Below, piece by piece: positions 27,659-37,330 of a stretch of 64,000 nt of DNA. This DNA is from Firmicutes bacterium OM04-13BH (GTDB lineage Bacteria > Bacillota > Clostridia > Lachnospirales > Lachnospiraceae). The notes beneath the pieces were generated by a model, which was given only the letters and a program-made list of their open reading frames with translations, searched no databases and was not told the origin of the DNA. The DNA lies in contig QULP01000009.1 of the NCBI GenBank assembly GCA_003481745.1, positions 40,088 to 104,087 of the forward strand, written 5' to 3'. Numbering within the stretch: the stretch's first letter is position 1; every line of letters begins with the position of its first letter. Both the position numbers and the translations under genes were made by a program.

Positions 27659-28312
27659 CTACATTCTGAAAATATTTCCTTTCAGTTCCAAACCAGCCAC
27701 TTCTGCCAGTCTTAAAATTCCTTCTGTCGCAAGGGATACCGTAGATTCTACATGAATATAATCCGTCACACTATAATCATATAAAATATTTGCCTGTGCT
27801 GAAAATTCATCGTCTCCATCCCAGAATAAATACTGCATCGGAATACAGTCAAATGCAAGAATGATATATCCGGCATCGCCCTGTTTCACACTTGTTCCCC
27901 CGATTGCTTCCGCTGCCTTTTTTAATTCTTCTACATGTCCTTCAAACGTCTTTGCAAACGGCATAAGCACATTTCGCTCAAAAGCCGGTGTAAAGGGAGA
28001 AGCACCTCTTACATCCCGAAAAGGGACCCAGCGGTTCATGAAAAAGGCATCTTCTTTAGAATACCAGAATAAGTTATAGATATCCATCTTTACTCCATTT
28101 GACACCGGCTTTTCTCTTTGATTTACCAAAAAAATCGTTCCGTCTTTTAAAGAAATACCATACTGTTCTCCAAAATGTGTAATAAAAAACATATCGTTTT
28201 CCTGTCTGATTTCCGAAAGTTTTTTCTTTAATAACTCTTTATCCATCTCCAGAAATTTCAACCGCCATTCTTCACTTAATTTATCATAATTAGAGCTTTT
28301 ATTTTCCTGCAT
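27659..28312 (-). CDS. DUF3786 family protein
   Basis: Cytoplasmic protein of 217 residues and unknown function, common in strict anaerobes. The DUF3786 hallmarks are YGISLKDGTIFL, PFRDVRGASPFTPAFE and FWDGDDEFSAQANILYDYSVTDY. The start ATG 28312 (MQENKSSNY) follows AAAGGTGG; the longer frame from 28357 has no ribosome site. It ends 80 bases before promoter A and its own terminator is not obvious. No functional partner is evident. Confidence 0.8.
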   Translation of the reverse strand: MQENKSSNYDKLSEEWRLKFLEMDKELLKKKLSEIRQENDMFFITHFGEQYGISLKDGTIFLVNQREKPVSNGVKMDIYNLFWYSKEDAFFMNRWVPFRDVRGASPFTPAFERNVLMPFAKTFEGHVEELKKAAEAIGGTSVKQGDAGYIILAFDCIPMQYLFWDGDDEFSAQANILYDYSVTDYIHVESTVSLATEGILRLAEVAGLELKGNIFRM

Positions 28313-28403
28313 TTTACTATCCACCTTTTTTTCTTTTATTATACAAAAAAGAATCATTCATGAAAAGTCACAAATGATTCTTTAAAAATAGATAAAAAAA
28401 GAG

Positions 28404-28477
28404 TAGCGAGAGGGGGATTCGAACCCTCGACACTACGGGTATGAACCGTATGCTCTAGCCAACTGAGCTATCTCGCC
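28404..28477 (-). tRNA. tRNA-Met (elongator, CAT), copy 1
   Basis: Cloverleaf with anticodon loop TTCATAC between TACGG and CCGTA, typical of elongator Met. Last of four tRNAs on the minus strand; nearly identical to the copy at 28617. Confidence 0.92.
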
Positions 28478-28517
28478 ACATTTTCATTTCTTTCTTCTGT
28501 TTTTTTAGCAAAAGAAA

Positions 28518-28590
28518 TGGGACCTACAGGGCTCGAACCTGTGACCCTCTGCTTGTAAGGCAGATGCTCTCCCAGCTGAGCTAAGATCCC
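28518..28590 (-). tRNA. tRNA-Val (TAC), copy 1
   Basis: Acceptor GGGATCT/AGGTCCC, anticodon loop CTTACAA between TCTGC and GCAGA. Same sequence as the copy at 28727. Confidence 0.93.
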
Positions 28591-28616
28591 ATTTAATCTC
28601 TGGTCTTTCGACCAAG

Positions 28617-28690
28617 TAGCGAGAGGGGGATTCGAACCCTCGACACTACGGGTATGAACCGTATGCTCTAGCCAACTGAGCTATCTCGCC
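28617..28690 (-). tRNA. tRNA-Met (elongator, CAT), copy 2
   Basis: Same cloverleaf as the gene at 28404; the Val-Met pair is repeated in tandem about every 210 bases. Confidence 0.92.
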
Positions 28691-28726
28691 ATCTTTTTTT
28701 GTTTCTTTTGTTTTTTTCAAAAGGAA

Positions 28727-28799
28727 TGGGACCTACAGGGCTCGAACCTGTGACCCTCTGCTTGTAAGGCAGATGCTCTCCCAGCTGAGCTAAGATCCC
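28727..28799 (-). tRNA. tRNA-Val (TAC), copy 2
   Basis: First tRNA of the array in transcription order; same sequence as the gene at 28518. Confidence 0.93.
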
Positions 28800-28833
28800 A
28801 TTTCGTTAACAGCCATTACCTGACTGCTCTGCT

Positions 28834-28863
28834 ATTATAACCTTAAATGAGTCGAAATGTCAA
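28834..28863 (-). promoter_or_regulatory. promoter of the tRNA array
   Basis: TTGACA (28858-28863), 18-base spacer, TATAAT (28834-28839) on the minus strand, 35 bases before the first tRNA. Confidence 0.8.
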
Positions 28864-28969
28864 CACTTTTTTTGAATTTTTTTTATTTTTCTAATAGTTG
28901 CGATATTTTCTAATTTTTTATCCTGATTTTCTTTATATTTTTATTTTCAAAGTACAATTTCTAACCGAC

Positions 28970-29013
28970 AAAAAAGACCGCTGTAGAGCCGACCGGCTCT
29001 GCAACGATCTTTC
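28970..29013 (-). terminator. terminator of purL
   Basis: AGAGCC/GGCTCT core with an extended imperfect stem (AGATCG...CGGTCT) and TTTTTT on the minus strand. Confidence 0.8.
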
Positions 29014-29079
29014 TTAATTTAAATTTAAGGAATGATTTTTGTTTTATATAAAGCGGAATTTTGTGTTCCAAACTTTATC

Positions 29080-32000
29080 TTATTTGAAATATTCTACACC
29101 GGATTCAAAGATCTGAATATCCTGTTCTCCATAAATATTCATTGCAACGCCATCTCCACGTCTTTCAGAATGAGCCATCTTACCTAAGATACGTCCATCC
29201 GGACTTGTAATACCTTCGATGGATGCATAAGAACCATTTACATTCCATTCTTCATCCATTGTGATATTACCTGCTAAATCACAATACTGGGTGGCTACCT
29301 GTCCGTTTTCAAACAATTTCTTTAACCACTCTTCATTTGCAACAAAACGTCCTTCTCCATGGGAAGCCGGATTAGTGTATACTTTTCCGAGTTCTGCTTT
29401 TTGCAGCCATGGAGATTTATTGGAAACAACTTTTGTATAAACCATCTTAGAGATATGGCGTCCGATGGTATTAAAGGTCAGTGTCGGAGAATCTGTATTC
29501 TGTCCTGTAATTGCACCGTTTGGTACAAGTCCCAGTTTAATCAGAGCCTGGAATCCATTACAGATACCAAGTGCAAGTCCGTCACGCTCATTTACAAGTC
29601 TGGTTACTGCATCTTTGATTTTTGCATTCTGGAATGCAGTTGCAAAGAATTTTGCAGAACCATCTGGTTCATCACCTGCGGAGAATCCGCCCGGGAACAT
29701 AATAATCTGAGCCTGGTCGATTGCTTTTTCAAAGATATCAACAGAATCATGAATATCCGCTGCATCTAAGTTCTTGAATACTTTCGTAATCACTTTCGCA
29801 CCTGCACGTTCAAATGCTTTTGCACTGTCGTATTCACAGTTTGTTCCTGGGAACACTGGAATAAATACGGTTGGCTGTGCAATCTTATGAGAGCAGATAT
29901 GGATACTGTCTGCTTTATATAAGCCTCTGTCTTCTTTCTTTGTAATATCATCTGTCTCAGAACCGGAACGGGTCTTAAATACTTTTTCCAGTGGAGCTTT
30001 CCAGGTTTCCAGTGCTTCTGCCATAGAAATCTTCATGTTTTTATATTCAATTTCTGCTTTATCTGTTACTTCACCGATTACAGTATAAGTAATTGCCAGT
30101 TCGCCAACTTTTCCATCTTTTACTTCACAAATAATATCGCCAAAACCTGCGGTAAATAAATCTCTTTCATCTACATTCGATTCAATTCTTACACCCATCT
30201 GATTACCAAATGCCATTTTACTGACTGCTGCTGCAATACCATGACGGTCTAACGCATAAGCAGAAACAACTCTGCCTGCCTGAATGTCTTCATGCAGTTT
30301 CGCATACTGTACTTTTAAGGCTTCAAAATCCGGTAAATCATACTCTGCTTTTGGCATACGAAGCCATACTAATTTATTTCCGGCTTTTTTCAGTTCTGGT
30401 GTGATAACATCTTTTTCTTTTGCTACATCGACAGCAAAGGAAACAAGTGTCGGAGGTACATCAATCTCATTAAAGGTTCCGGACATGGAATCCTTTCCAC
30501 CAATAGATGGAAGTCCAAATCCAAGCTGTGCAGCATAAGCACCGAGTAAAGCTGCAAACGGCTGACTCCAACGATGTTTATCTTCTGTCATTCTTCTGAA
30601 ATATTCCTGGAAGGTGAAACGAATCTTGCTGTAATCACCGCCTGCTGCAACAATTCTTGCAACAGATTCTGTTACTGCGTAAACTGCACCGTGATATGGG
30701 CTCCAGCTTGACAGATATGGGTCAAATCCATAACTCATCATTGTCACAGTTTCCGTTTTTCCATTCATAACCGGCACTTTTGCAACCATTGCCTGTGTTT
30801 CAGTCAACTGATATTTTCCACCATAAGGCATAAATACGCTGCCTGCACCGATAGAGCCGTCAAACATTTCAACCAGTCCTTTTTGAGAACAGGTATTTAA
30901 ATCACCTAAAGTATCAATCCAGCGTGCTCTTATATCGTCTACTTCTGCACGGTCTAATACATTTCCTTCTTTAGTCGGTACATCAACGAAAACATCTGTT
31001 TCCTGATGTGCACCGTTGGTATCCAGGAACGCTCTTGATAAATCTACAATTGTTTTTCCTCTCCAGCTCATTACCAGACGTGGGCTTTTTGTTACAACTG
31101 CAACCGGAATTGCCTCTAAGTTTTCTTCTTTTGCATAGCTTAAGAACTGTTCTACATCTTTCGGGTCAACTACAACTGCCATACGTTCCTGAGATTCAGA
31201 AATTGCAATTTCTGTTCCATCCAGACCTGCGTATTTTTTCGGTACTTTATCCAAATCAATTTTTAAACCATCGGCAAGTTCTCCGATTGCAACAGAAACA
31301 CCGCCTGCACCAAAGTCATTGCATTTTTTAATAATATGGCTGACTTCTTCTCTTCTAAAGAGTCTCTGAATCTTTCTTTCCGTCGGAGCATTTCCTTTCT
31401 GTACTTCTGCTCCACAGGTTTCAATCGATTCTTCGGTATGTACCTTAGAAGAACCGGTTGCACCACCGCATCCGTCACGTCCGGTGCGTCCACCTAATAA
31501 TACAATAATATCATCCGGATCAGAATTTTCACGGATAACGGCACGTCTTGGTGCTGCACCAAGTACGGCTCCGATTTCCATACGTTTTGCCACATAGTTT
31601 GGATGATAAATTTCTTTAACATAACCGGTTGCAAGACCAATCTGGTTACCGTAAGAAGAATAACCATGTGCAGCACTTCTTACCAGTTTTTTCTGAGGAA
31701 GTTTTCCTTTCATGGTCTCTTTTACTGATACAGTCGGGTCTGCTGCTCCTGTCACACGCATTGCCTGATAAACATAAGTACGACCGGAAAGCGGGTCACG
31801 GATTGCACCACCAAGGCAGGTTGCTGCACCACCAAATGGTTCGATTTCTGTCGGATGGTTATGGGTCTCGTTTTTAAAGTTAATTAACCATTCTTCTTCT
31901 TTTCCGTCTACATCAACCGGAACAACAATACTGCAGGCATTGATTTCATCGGATTCTTCCTGGTCTTGAAGTTTGCCTTCTGCTTTTAATTTCTTCATTG

Positions 32001-32844
32001 CCATCAGTGCAAGATCCATTAAGCAGACAAATTTATCATCTCTGTCTTTATAAATCACCTGACGGTCTGCCAGATATTTTTCATAAGTTTTTACGATTGG
32101 AGTTTTATAATCGCCCTCTCCAAACTCTACATTTTTCAGTTCTGTAGAGAACGTAGTATGACGACAATGATCAGACCAGTAAGTATCTAACACACGAATC
32201 TCTGTCATAGACGGATCGCGTTTCTCTTCGTTTTTAAAATAATTCTGAATATGTTCGAAATCTTTAAAGGTCATAGCCAGATTTAAAGATTCATAAAGTG
32301 CTTTTAATTCCTCTTCTTTCATATCAGAAAATCCGGTAAAGATTTTTACATCTGCCGGCTCTTCAAAATTCGTAACCAGAGTTTCCGGTTTCTTTGCATC
32401 AGCTTCTCTCGAATCAACTGGGTTAATGCAGTGATTTTTAATTGCTTCCATTTCTTCTGCTGAAATACCGCCTTCAATTACATAAGTAGTTGCAGAACGA
32501 ATAATCGGTTTCTCATCTGCTTTTAAGAACTGTACGCACTGTACTGCGGAGTCTGCTCTCTGATCGAACTGTCCCGGAAGAAATTCAACAGAGAACGACT
32601 GATCTCCCTCTTTTGTCTCAAATGTTTCCTGATATAAAAAATCTACCGGTGGTTCAGAGAATACACAGGTACAGGCTTTTTCAAATGCCTCATCGGAAAT
32701 ATTCTCCACATCATAGCGGATTAACACCCGAACTCCTGTTACATCCTTGATGCCAAGGTAGCTTGAAATTTCATGTTTTAATTCTTTCGCCTGTACTGCA
32801 AAATCTGGTTTTTTCTCAACGTACACACGTCTTACACTGCTCAT
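29080..32844 (-). CDS. purL: phosphoribosylformylglycinamidine synthase, single-chain
   Basis: Large FGAM synthase of 1254 residues, a purine pathway enzyme that uses glutamine and ATP. It joins the synthetase (N-terminal about 950 residues, with NETHNHPTEIEPFGGAATC and two AIRS-type halves) to a C-terminal class I glutamine amidotransferase with FPGTNCEYDSA, MFPGGFSAGDE and the nucleophile Cys in LGICNGFQ. It therefore replaces separate PurL, PurQ and PurS. The ATG at 32844 (MSSVRRVY) has AAAGGAG; the thirteen-residue extension is rejected. Stand-alone gene. Confidence 0.96.
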   Translation of the reverse strand: MSSVRRVYVEKKPDFAVQAKELKHEISSYLGIKDVTGVRVLIRYDVENISDEAFEKACTCVFSEPPVDFLYQETFETKEGDQSFSVEFLPGQFDQRADSAVQCVQFLKADEKPIIRSATTYVIEGGISAEEMEAIKNHCINPVDSREADAKKPETLVTNFEEPADVKIFTGFSDMKEEELKALYESLNLAMTFKDFEHIQNYFKNEEKRDPSMTEIRVLDTYWSDHCRHTTFSTELKNVEFGEGDYKTPIVKTYEKYLADRQVIYKDRDDKFVCLMDLALMAMKKLKAEGKLQDQEESDEINACSIVVPVDVDGKEEEWLINFKNETHNHPTEIEPFGGAATCLGGAIRDPLSGRTYVYQAMRVTGAADPTVSVKETMKGKLPQKKLVRSAAHGYSSYGNQIGLATGYVKEIYHPNYVAKRMEIGAVLGAAPRRAVIRENSDPDDIIVLLGGRTGRDGCGGATGSSKVHTEESIETCGAEVQKGNAPTERKIQRLFRREEVSHIIKKCNDFGAGGVSVAIGELADGLKIDLDKVPKKYAGLDGTEIAISESQERMAVVVDPKDVEQFLSYAKEENLEAIPVAVVTKSPRLVMSWRGKTIVDLSRAFLDTNGAHQETDVFVDVPTKEGNVLDRAEVDDIRARWIDTLGDLNTCSQKGLVEMFDGSIGAGSVFMPYGGKYQLTETQAMVAKVPVMNGKTETVTMMSYGFDPYLSSWSPYHGAVYAVTESVARIVAAGGDYSKIRFTFQEYFRRMTEDKHRWSQPFAALLGAYAAQLGFGLPSIGGKDSMSGTFNEIDVPPTLVSFAVDVAKEKDVITPELKKAGNKLVWLRMPKAEYDLPDFEALKVQYAKLHEDIQAGRVVSAYALDRHGIAAAVSKMAFGNQMGVRIESNVDERDLFTAGFGDIICEVKDGKVGELAITYTVIGEVTDKAEIEYKNMKISMAEALETWKAPLEKVFKTRSGSETDDITKKEDRGLYKADSIHICSHKIAQPTVFIPVFPGTNCEYDSAKAFERAGAKVITKVFKNLDAADIHDSVDIFEKAIDQAQIIMFPGGFSAGDEPDGSAKFFATAFQNAKIKDAVTRLVNERDGLALGICNGFQALIKLGLVPNGAITGQNTDSPTLTFNTIGRHISKMVYTKVVSNKSPWLQKAELGKVYTNPASHGEGRFVANEEWLKKLFENGQVATQYCDLAGNITMDEEWNVNGSYASIEGITSPDGRILGKMAHSERRGDGVAMNIYGEQDIQIFESGVEYFK

Positions 32845-32986
32845 AAATAACTCCTTTCTGATAAAAACCGCCATAAAGGGCATCTTTTTGTTATCTTTCG
32901 CATTTCTATGTTCATCATACCACAGAAATTTTTATTAATAAAATTAATATATCTTATATTTTTAATAAGTTCAGATAATAAATAGT

Positions 32987-33015
32987 TTGACGCTGATTTT
33001 TCTCTTTGTTATACT
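32987..33015 (+). promoter_or_regulatory. promoter of the LysR gene at 33051
   Basis: TTGACG (32987-32992), 17-base spacer, TATACT (33010-33015); ATG is 36 bases downstream. Confidence 0.65.
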
Positions 33016-33050
33016 GTTTGTATCAATCATTTTTTTAGAGAGGTTTTTCC

Positions 33051-33923
33051 ATGGATATCAGTTTTGAACTTTACAAAGTTTTTTATTACGTTGCTTCTAC
33101 CTTAAGTTTTTCTGAAGCCTCCAGACAACTGTACATTTCACAGTCAGCAGTCAGCCAGTCCATCAAATCATTAGAACAAAAACTCGGACATAAACTCTTT
33201 ACCCGCAACACCAAGTGTGTCATGCTGACTCCAGAAGGAGAAACATTGTTTCGCCATGTTGAGCCTGCCGTTAATCTTTTGGTTCAGGGAGAACGACAGT
33301 TAATCGGCACAAATACCTTAGAAACACCGCTTCGCATCGGTGCTTCCGATACGATCTGCCGTTATTTTCTTGTCCCTTACTTACAGCGTTTTCACAAGGA
33401 ATTTCCACAAGTCACAATCAAGGTCACCAATGCTACTTCGATTGGATGCGCAGAACTTTTAGAACATCATCAGATTGACTTTGCTTTTTGTAACTATCCT
33501 AATTCCAAGTTACAGCTTCACACAAATTACAAAACCATTTTTACCTTTCAGGATGTGTTTGCCGCCAACAAAAAATACTTTGATTTTACCGAACAAAAAC
33601 TCTCCCTGTTTGAACTGCACGAGTACCCGATTTTAATGCTTGATAAAAAAAGTACCACCAGTGAATTTCTTCACTCTTTATTTTTACAAAAAAGCTTAAA
33701 TTTAAATCCCGAAGTGGAACTTTCCAGCAATGATCTCCTGCTCGACCTTGCAAGAATCGGTCTTGGAATTGCCTTCGTTCCGGATTTTGTTTTGCAGCAG
33801 AGGCACGAAGATCTATATCCGCTTCAGATAAAAGAAAAACTGCCACAGCGTCATCTGGTTCTGGCTTACCATCCTCAGATCCCGTCTGCAGCAGCAAAAG
33901 AATTTTTAAATTACTTTTCCTGA
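33051..33923 (+). CDS. LysR family transcriptional regulator
   Basis: Regulator of 290 residues: N-terminal winged helix-turn-helix (residues 1-60, SFSEASRQLYISQSAVSQSI) and a C-terminal substrate-binding co-inducer domain (about 90-290). It is divergent from purL and convergent with a second LysR gene whose stop overlaps its own end by 13 bases. Target genes are not identifiable; the spacing to purL (206 bases) would allow control of it, but purine control by LysR proteins is not usual. Confidence 0.88.
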   Translation: MDISFELYKVFYYVASTLSFSEASRQLYISQSAVSQSIKSLEQKLGHKLFTRNTKCVMLTPEGETLFRHVEPAVNLLVQGERQLIGTNTLETPLRIGASDTICRYFLVPYLQRFHKEFPQVTIKVTNATSIGCAELLEHHQIDFAFCNYPNSKLQLHTNYKTIFTFQDVFAANKKYFDFTEQKLSLFELHEYPILMLDKKSTTSEFLHSLFLQKSLNLNPEVELSSNDLLLDLARIGLGIAFVPDFVLQQRHEDLYPLQIKEKLPQRHLVLAYHPQIPSAAAKEFLNYFS

Positions 33924-34822
33924 TTAATTTTCTCCCGAATCTTTTCTATCATTTCTTCAATGAGAGGATTTCGGGAGACATTCCGATTTCTTATTATTCC
34001 GTATAAAATTTTTCCCTCTTTGGCAGACAGCACGTAACCCGGTTCTTCTCCCAACGGATAGACGTGAAAGCTTCTCGAGCTGATATTTGCAAGATGGTTT
34101 TTTTTCATCATAATATTCATAATATAATCACTGTTTGTCGTAACTGCAACCTGACAGGGCAGAATTCGTTCCCCATTTTCTTCAATCTTCCAGGCTGAAT
34201 ATTTCCGAAAGGGATCTTTTTCAGCCTGAATCAGTTTTACCTCACTTAGTAAATGCAAGTCCGGTTTTTCTTCTTCAATCCAGTTTTCAGGAGAAAAATA
34301 CAACATTCCAAATGTTTCGCTTAAGACTTCAAATTCCAGCTGATATTTTTTCAATTCATATTCAAACTGCAGGACATCATCCGGCATCACATAGACAAAT
34401 CCAATCTCATCTTCCATTTTTCTCATCCTCTGCACAATGTTTAAAGTCGTATCCGTATGAATATTATAGCGAATCTGTTCTTCTTTATGTGCTTCATAAA
34501 ATTCCGAAAAATATTCTGAAAACCAGGAACTTGGATTGGTAGAAATTCTTACCACTTCCAGACTGTGTTCTTCACTCTCATCTTCTAAATTCTGTAATTG
34601 TTCTAACAAACTGCGTGCCTGCTGATAAAACATTTTTCCCCTTGAAGTAACAACGATTCCCTTCCTATCTCTCAAAAACAAAGGATATCCGACCTGACTC
34701 TCAAGCCCCGCAATCACCTTGCTGACATTAGACTGCGTTGTATATAAAATTTTTGCTGCTTCACGAAAAGAACCACAATCCGCTGATACTACAAAATACT
34801 GTAGCTGTTTTGTCTCAAGCAT
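33911..34822 (-). CDS. LysR family transcriptional regulator next to the Nik-type importer
   Basis: Regulator of 303 residues with the helix-turn-helix at residues 15-40 (SFREAAKILYTTQSNVSKVI) and a co-inducer domain that is unusually rich in Glu and Lys. It lies on the same strand as, and 116 bases after, the ABC importer operon, beyond that operon's terminator. The position makes it a candidate for the protein that reads the shared palindromic promoter motif, but this is inference only. Confidence 0.87.
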   Translation of the reverse strand: MLETKQLQYFVVSADCGSFREAAKILYTTQSNVSKVIAGLESQVGYPLFLRDRKGIVVTSRGKMFYQQARSLLEQLQNLEDESEEHSLEVVRISTNPSSWFSEYFSEFYEAHKEEQIRYNIHTDTTLNIVQRMRKMEDEIGFVYVMPDDVLQFEYELKKYQLEFEVLSETFGMLYFSPENWIEEEKPDLHLLSEVKLIQAEKDPFRKYSAWKIEENGERILPCQVAVTTNSDYIMNIMMKKNHLANISSRSFHVYPLGEEPGYVLSAKEGKILYGIIRNRNVSRNPLIEEMIEKIREKINQEK

Positions 34823-34892
34823 TTTCTTTTTCCTCGCTTTTTCTCATTGCTTTTTAAAATCATACCAAAGTCATCAAATTTTCACAAGGACA

Positions 34893-34924
34893 AAAATGGA
34901 TATCCCCTACGGAATATCCACTTT
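34893..34924 (-). terminator. terminator of the Nik-type ABC operon
   Basis: TGGATAT / ATATCCA with a ten-base loop, flanked by AAAAG and a T-run, 15 bases after the binding-protein stop. Confidence 0.75.
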
Positions 34925-34938
34925 TGCAATACAATATT

Positions 34939-36525
34939 TTAGTTTATATCAAGGTCTGCGGTTACCTGATAATAATCACAGGCATGAGATTCATATCCTG
35001 TTACATTTGAACGTGAAATCATACTCATCTTTAAAAACGAACAAAATACAAAGGCATTATCATCCAAAATAGTCTGCTGCATCTGAACGGCTAACTCTGC
35101 TCGCTTATCCTCATCAAATTCTTTACTTAACTGTGCTTCTAATTCATCTAATTTTGCACTGCTGTATTTTCCTGAATTCTTTGTTGCATCAGAAGTTGCA
35201 AATACGGTAAACCAGTATTCCGGATCTCCAGTCGGAGCCTGTACATTTGCCATCGCATAAACATCCCAGGCTGTCGGGTCTTCCAATATAGAATTATTAT
35301 CTGCAGTACAGTTAATATCTACTTCAATTCCAATGTCTTTTAATGTTGCCTGCGCAGACTCAGCCAGAAGTGGAAGTTCCTGACGACTTGGATAAGTCAG
35401 CCATTTAACAACCAGTTTCTTTCCATCTTTTTCACGGATTCCATCTCCATCTGAATCTTTCCATCCGGCTTCTTCCAAGACTTTTTTTGCTCCTTCCGGA
35501 TCATAACTTTCCGTTGTAACTTTATCTCCCCCAAACGCAGAGCCTTCCGGAAATACTCCATTTGCCGGATAACCGTTGCCTTCCAACAATGTGGTTACAA
35601 AACTTTCTTTATCAATTCCCATCGCAATTGCTTTTCTGACTGCTGAATCTGCACACACAGAGGATTCATCAAAATTCATCTTACCAAAGAAACAGCGGGA
35701 AGTGGAAATCTGTGAAAACTGGAAATTATCATTTTCAAATGTCGGATAACTTTCATATGCCATACCATAAGCTGCCTGCACCTCTCCGGACAAAAGTGCA
35801 TTTGCCAGTGTATTTCCATCGGTAATTGTACGAATCGTCAATTCATCAATCTTTGGCTCTCCATTCCAGTAATTCTCATTTTTTACCAATGTCAAATGGT
35901 CATCTGTTTTACAATCAACTGCAATGTAAGGTCCCGTTCCTGCAACAATTCCATTTTCAAATCCGGCATCTACATCGATAATACAACCATAAGGGTCTCC
36001 CAGATAATTTAAAAGTGCCGGTTTTGGTTCAGACGTATGAATTGTAAGTACTTGTCCATCTGCATCAATAGATGCAATTTTCAAATCATTTTTCGCTCTG
36101 TCATGATTTTCAATTAAATGTTCCAGACACTGTTTCACTGCCTCTGCATCCATATCACGTCCGCTTGAAAACTTTACATTGTCCTGAAGTGTAATTTTCC
36201 AGGTCAGCTCATCTACATTTTCCCATTCTTTCGCAAGCCATGGCTGAATCTCCATGTTATCGGAATATTTTACAAGAGTCTCCCCAATTCCATAACGGAT
36301 GCATGCCCATCCGGAATATGCGTCATGTGGATTTGTACTGTTTTCTTCATTAGAACTGTTAAATGTAGTATCCCCAATTACCATTGTTTTTTTTGTTTCT
36401 GAATTTTCTGTCTTTGAATCACTTTTTGATGTTTCTGTTTTATTATTACTTCCACATCCGGCAAGCATACTGACACACAAACATGCACTTAATGCCATTC
36501 CAATTATTTTTTTCGATTTGTTCAT
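34939..36525 (-). CDS. Nik/Dpp-type ABC transporter substrate-binding lipoprotein
   Basis: Cluster C solute receptor (SBP_bac_5) of 528 residues, anchored through Cys24 (lipobox LAGC). Members bind nickel, nickel-chelator or opine-type complexes, dipeptides and oligopeptides. Visible family features: DDHLTLVKNENYWNGEPKID, AIAMGIDKESFV, and PTGDPEYWFTVF. No His-rich metal site is obvious. It is the last of five genes in nikBCDE-A order. By neighbours (two methyltransferases and a deacylase homologue) the cargo may be a small modified amino-acid or metal chelate rather than a plain peptide. Confidence 0.85.
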   Translation of the reverse strand: MNKSKKIIGMALSACLCVSMLAGCGSNNKTETSKSDSKTENSETKKTMVIGDTTFNSSNEENSTNPHDAYSGWACIRYGIGETLVKYSDNMEIQPWLAKEWENVDELTWKITLQDNVKFSSGRDMDAEAVKQCLEHLIENHDRAKNDLKIASIDADGQVLTIHTSEPKPALLNYLGDPYGCIIDVDAGFENGIVAGTGPYIAVDCKTDDHLTLVKNENYWNGEPKIDELTIRTITDGNTLANALLSGEVQAAYGMAYESYPTFENDNFQFSQISTSRCFFGKMNFDESSVCADSAVRKAIAMGIDKESFVTTLLEGNGYPANGVFPEGSAFGGDKVTTESYDPEGAKKVLEEAGWKDSDGDGIREKDGKKLVVKWLTYPSRQELPLLAESAQATLKDIGIEVDINCTADNNSILEDPTAWDVYAMANVQAPTGDPEYWFTVFATSDATKNSGKYSSAKLDELEAQLSKEFDEDKRAELAVQMQQTILDDNAFVFCSFLKMSMISRSNVTGYESHACDYYQVTADLDIN

Positions 36526-36562
36526 TCCTTTTCCCTTTCCTTTTGTTTATTTTTCTTATATC

Positions 36563-37321
36563 TTACAGAACGCTCTCTATCAGCCTTCTGGTATAAGCTT
36601 CTTTCGGGTGACAGATTACTTCATCTGAACTTCCTTCTTCTATTATTTTGCCCTGATGTATCACAAGCACTCTGTCGCAGAAGTTTTGAACCAGTGCAAT
36701 ATCATGGCAGATAAAAAGATAGGACATCTTACGCTCTTCTCTTAACCGTTCCAATAACTCCAGGATTTCTTTCTGGACAGTTACGTCAAGTGCAGAAGTC
36801 GCTTCATCTAAAATAAGCAATTTAGGTTTAATCGCAATTGCCCGCGCAATGGCTGCTCTCTGACATTGTCCTCCACTGACTTCATGCGGATATCGCTTTG
36901 CAAATTCTTTTTTTAATCCGCATAATTCCAGCAAATTTTCTGCCTCTTTCATGGCTTCTTTTCTTTTCATGCCATGATTGATTAAGCTCTCTGCCACTCC
37001 ATCTCCAAGAGTCTGTCTCGGGTCAAAGCTTTCTGTCGGAGTCTGAAACACCATCTGCATTTTTTTATAAACTGGCTTTAATTTTTTACCACTTAAATTT
37101 GTAATCTCTTCTCCATCCAGATAAACGGTTCCAGAGGTTACATCCAACAATCTGGTTATCATATTTACGATTGTTGTCTTTCCACTTCCACTTTCTCCTA
37201 TAATCGCAAGCTTTTCTCCATAATTCATAGAAAAGCTCACATCATCAACAGCCGTGTAATCATCTCTGCCCTGAGAGACAAACGTTTTCGTCAAATGTTC
37301 TACTTTTAAAATACAATCCAC
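36563..37321 (-). CDS. Nik/Dpp-type ABC transporter ATP-binding protein (second)
   Basis: ATPase of 252 residues resembling NikE/DppF. Walker A GESGSGKTT, Q-loop MVFQTPTESFDPRQTL, signature VSGGQCQR, Walker B LLILDEATSALD and H-loop FICHDIALVQ are present. It uses a GTG start (position 37321) ten bases after the previous gene. It should form a heterodimer with the other ATPase under the two permeases. Confidence 0.9.
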   Translation of the reverse strand: MDCILKVEHLTKTFVSQGRDDYTAVDDVSFSMNYGEKLAIIGESGSGKTTIVNMITRLLDVTSGTVYLDGEEITNLSGKKLKPVYKKMQMVFQTPTESFDPRQTLGDGVAESLINHGMKRKEAMKEAENLLELCGLKKEFAKRYPHEVSGGQCQRAAIARAIAIKPKLLILDEATSALDVTVQKEILELLERLREERKMSYLFICHDIALVQNFCDRVLVIHQGKIIEEGSSDEVICHPKEAYTRRLIESVL

Positions 37322-37330
37322 CCTGCTTTT

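Noticed and set aside
27641..27660. Possible fourth copy of the G/C palindrome (CCCTATCCAGGGGAT)
   Set aside because: The sequence differs in the arms, no -35/-10 lies in register, and it falls at the end of the DUF3786 gene.
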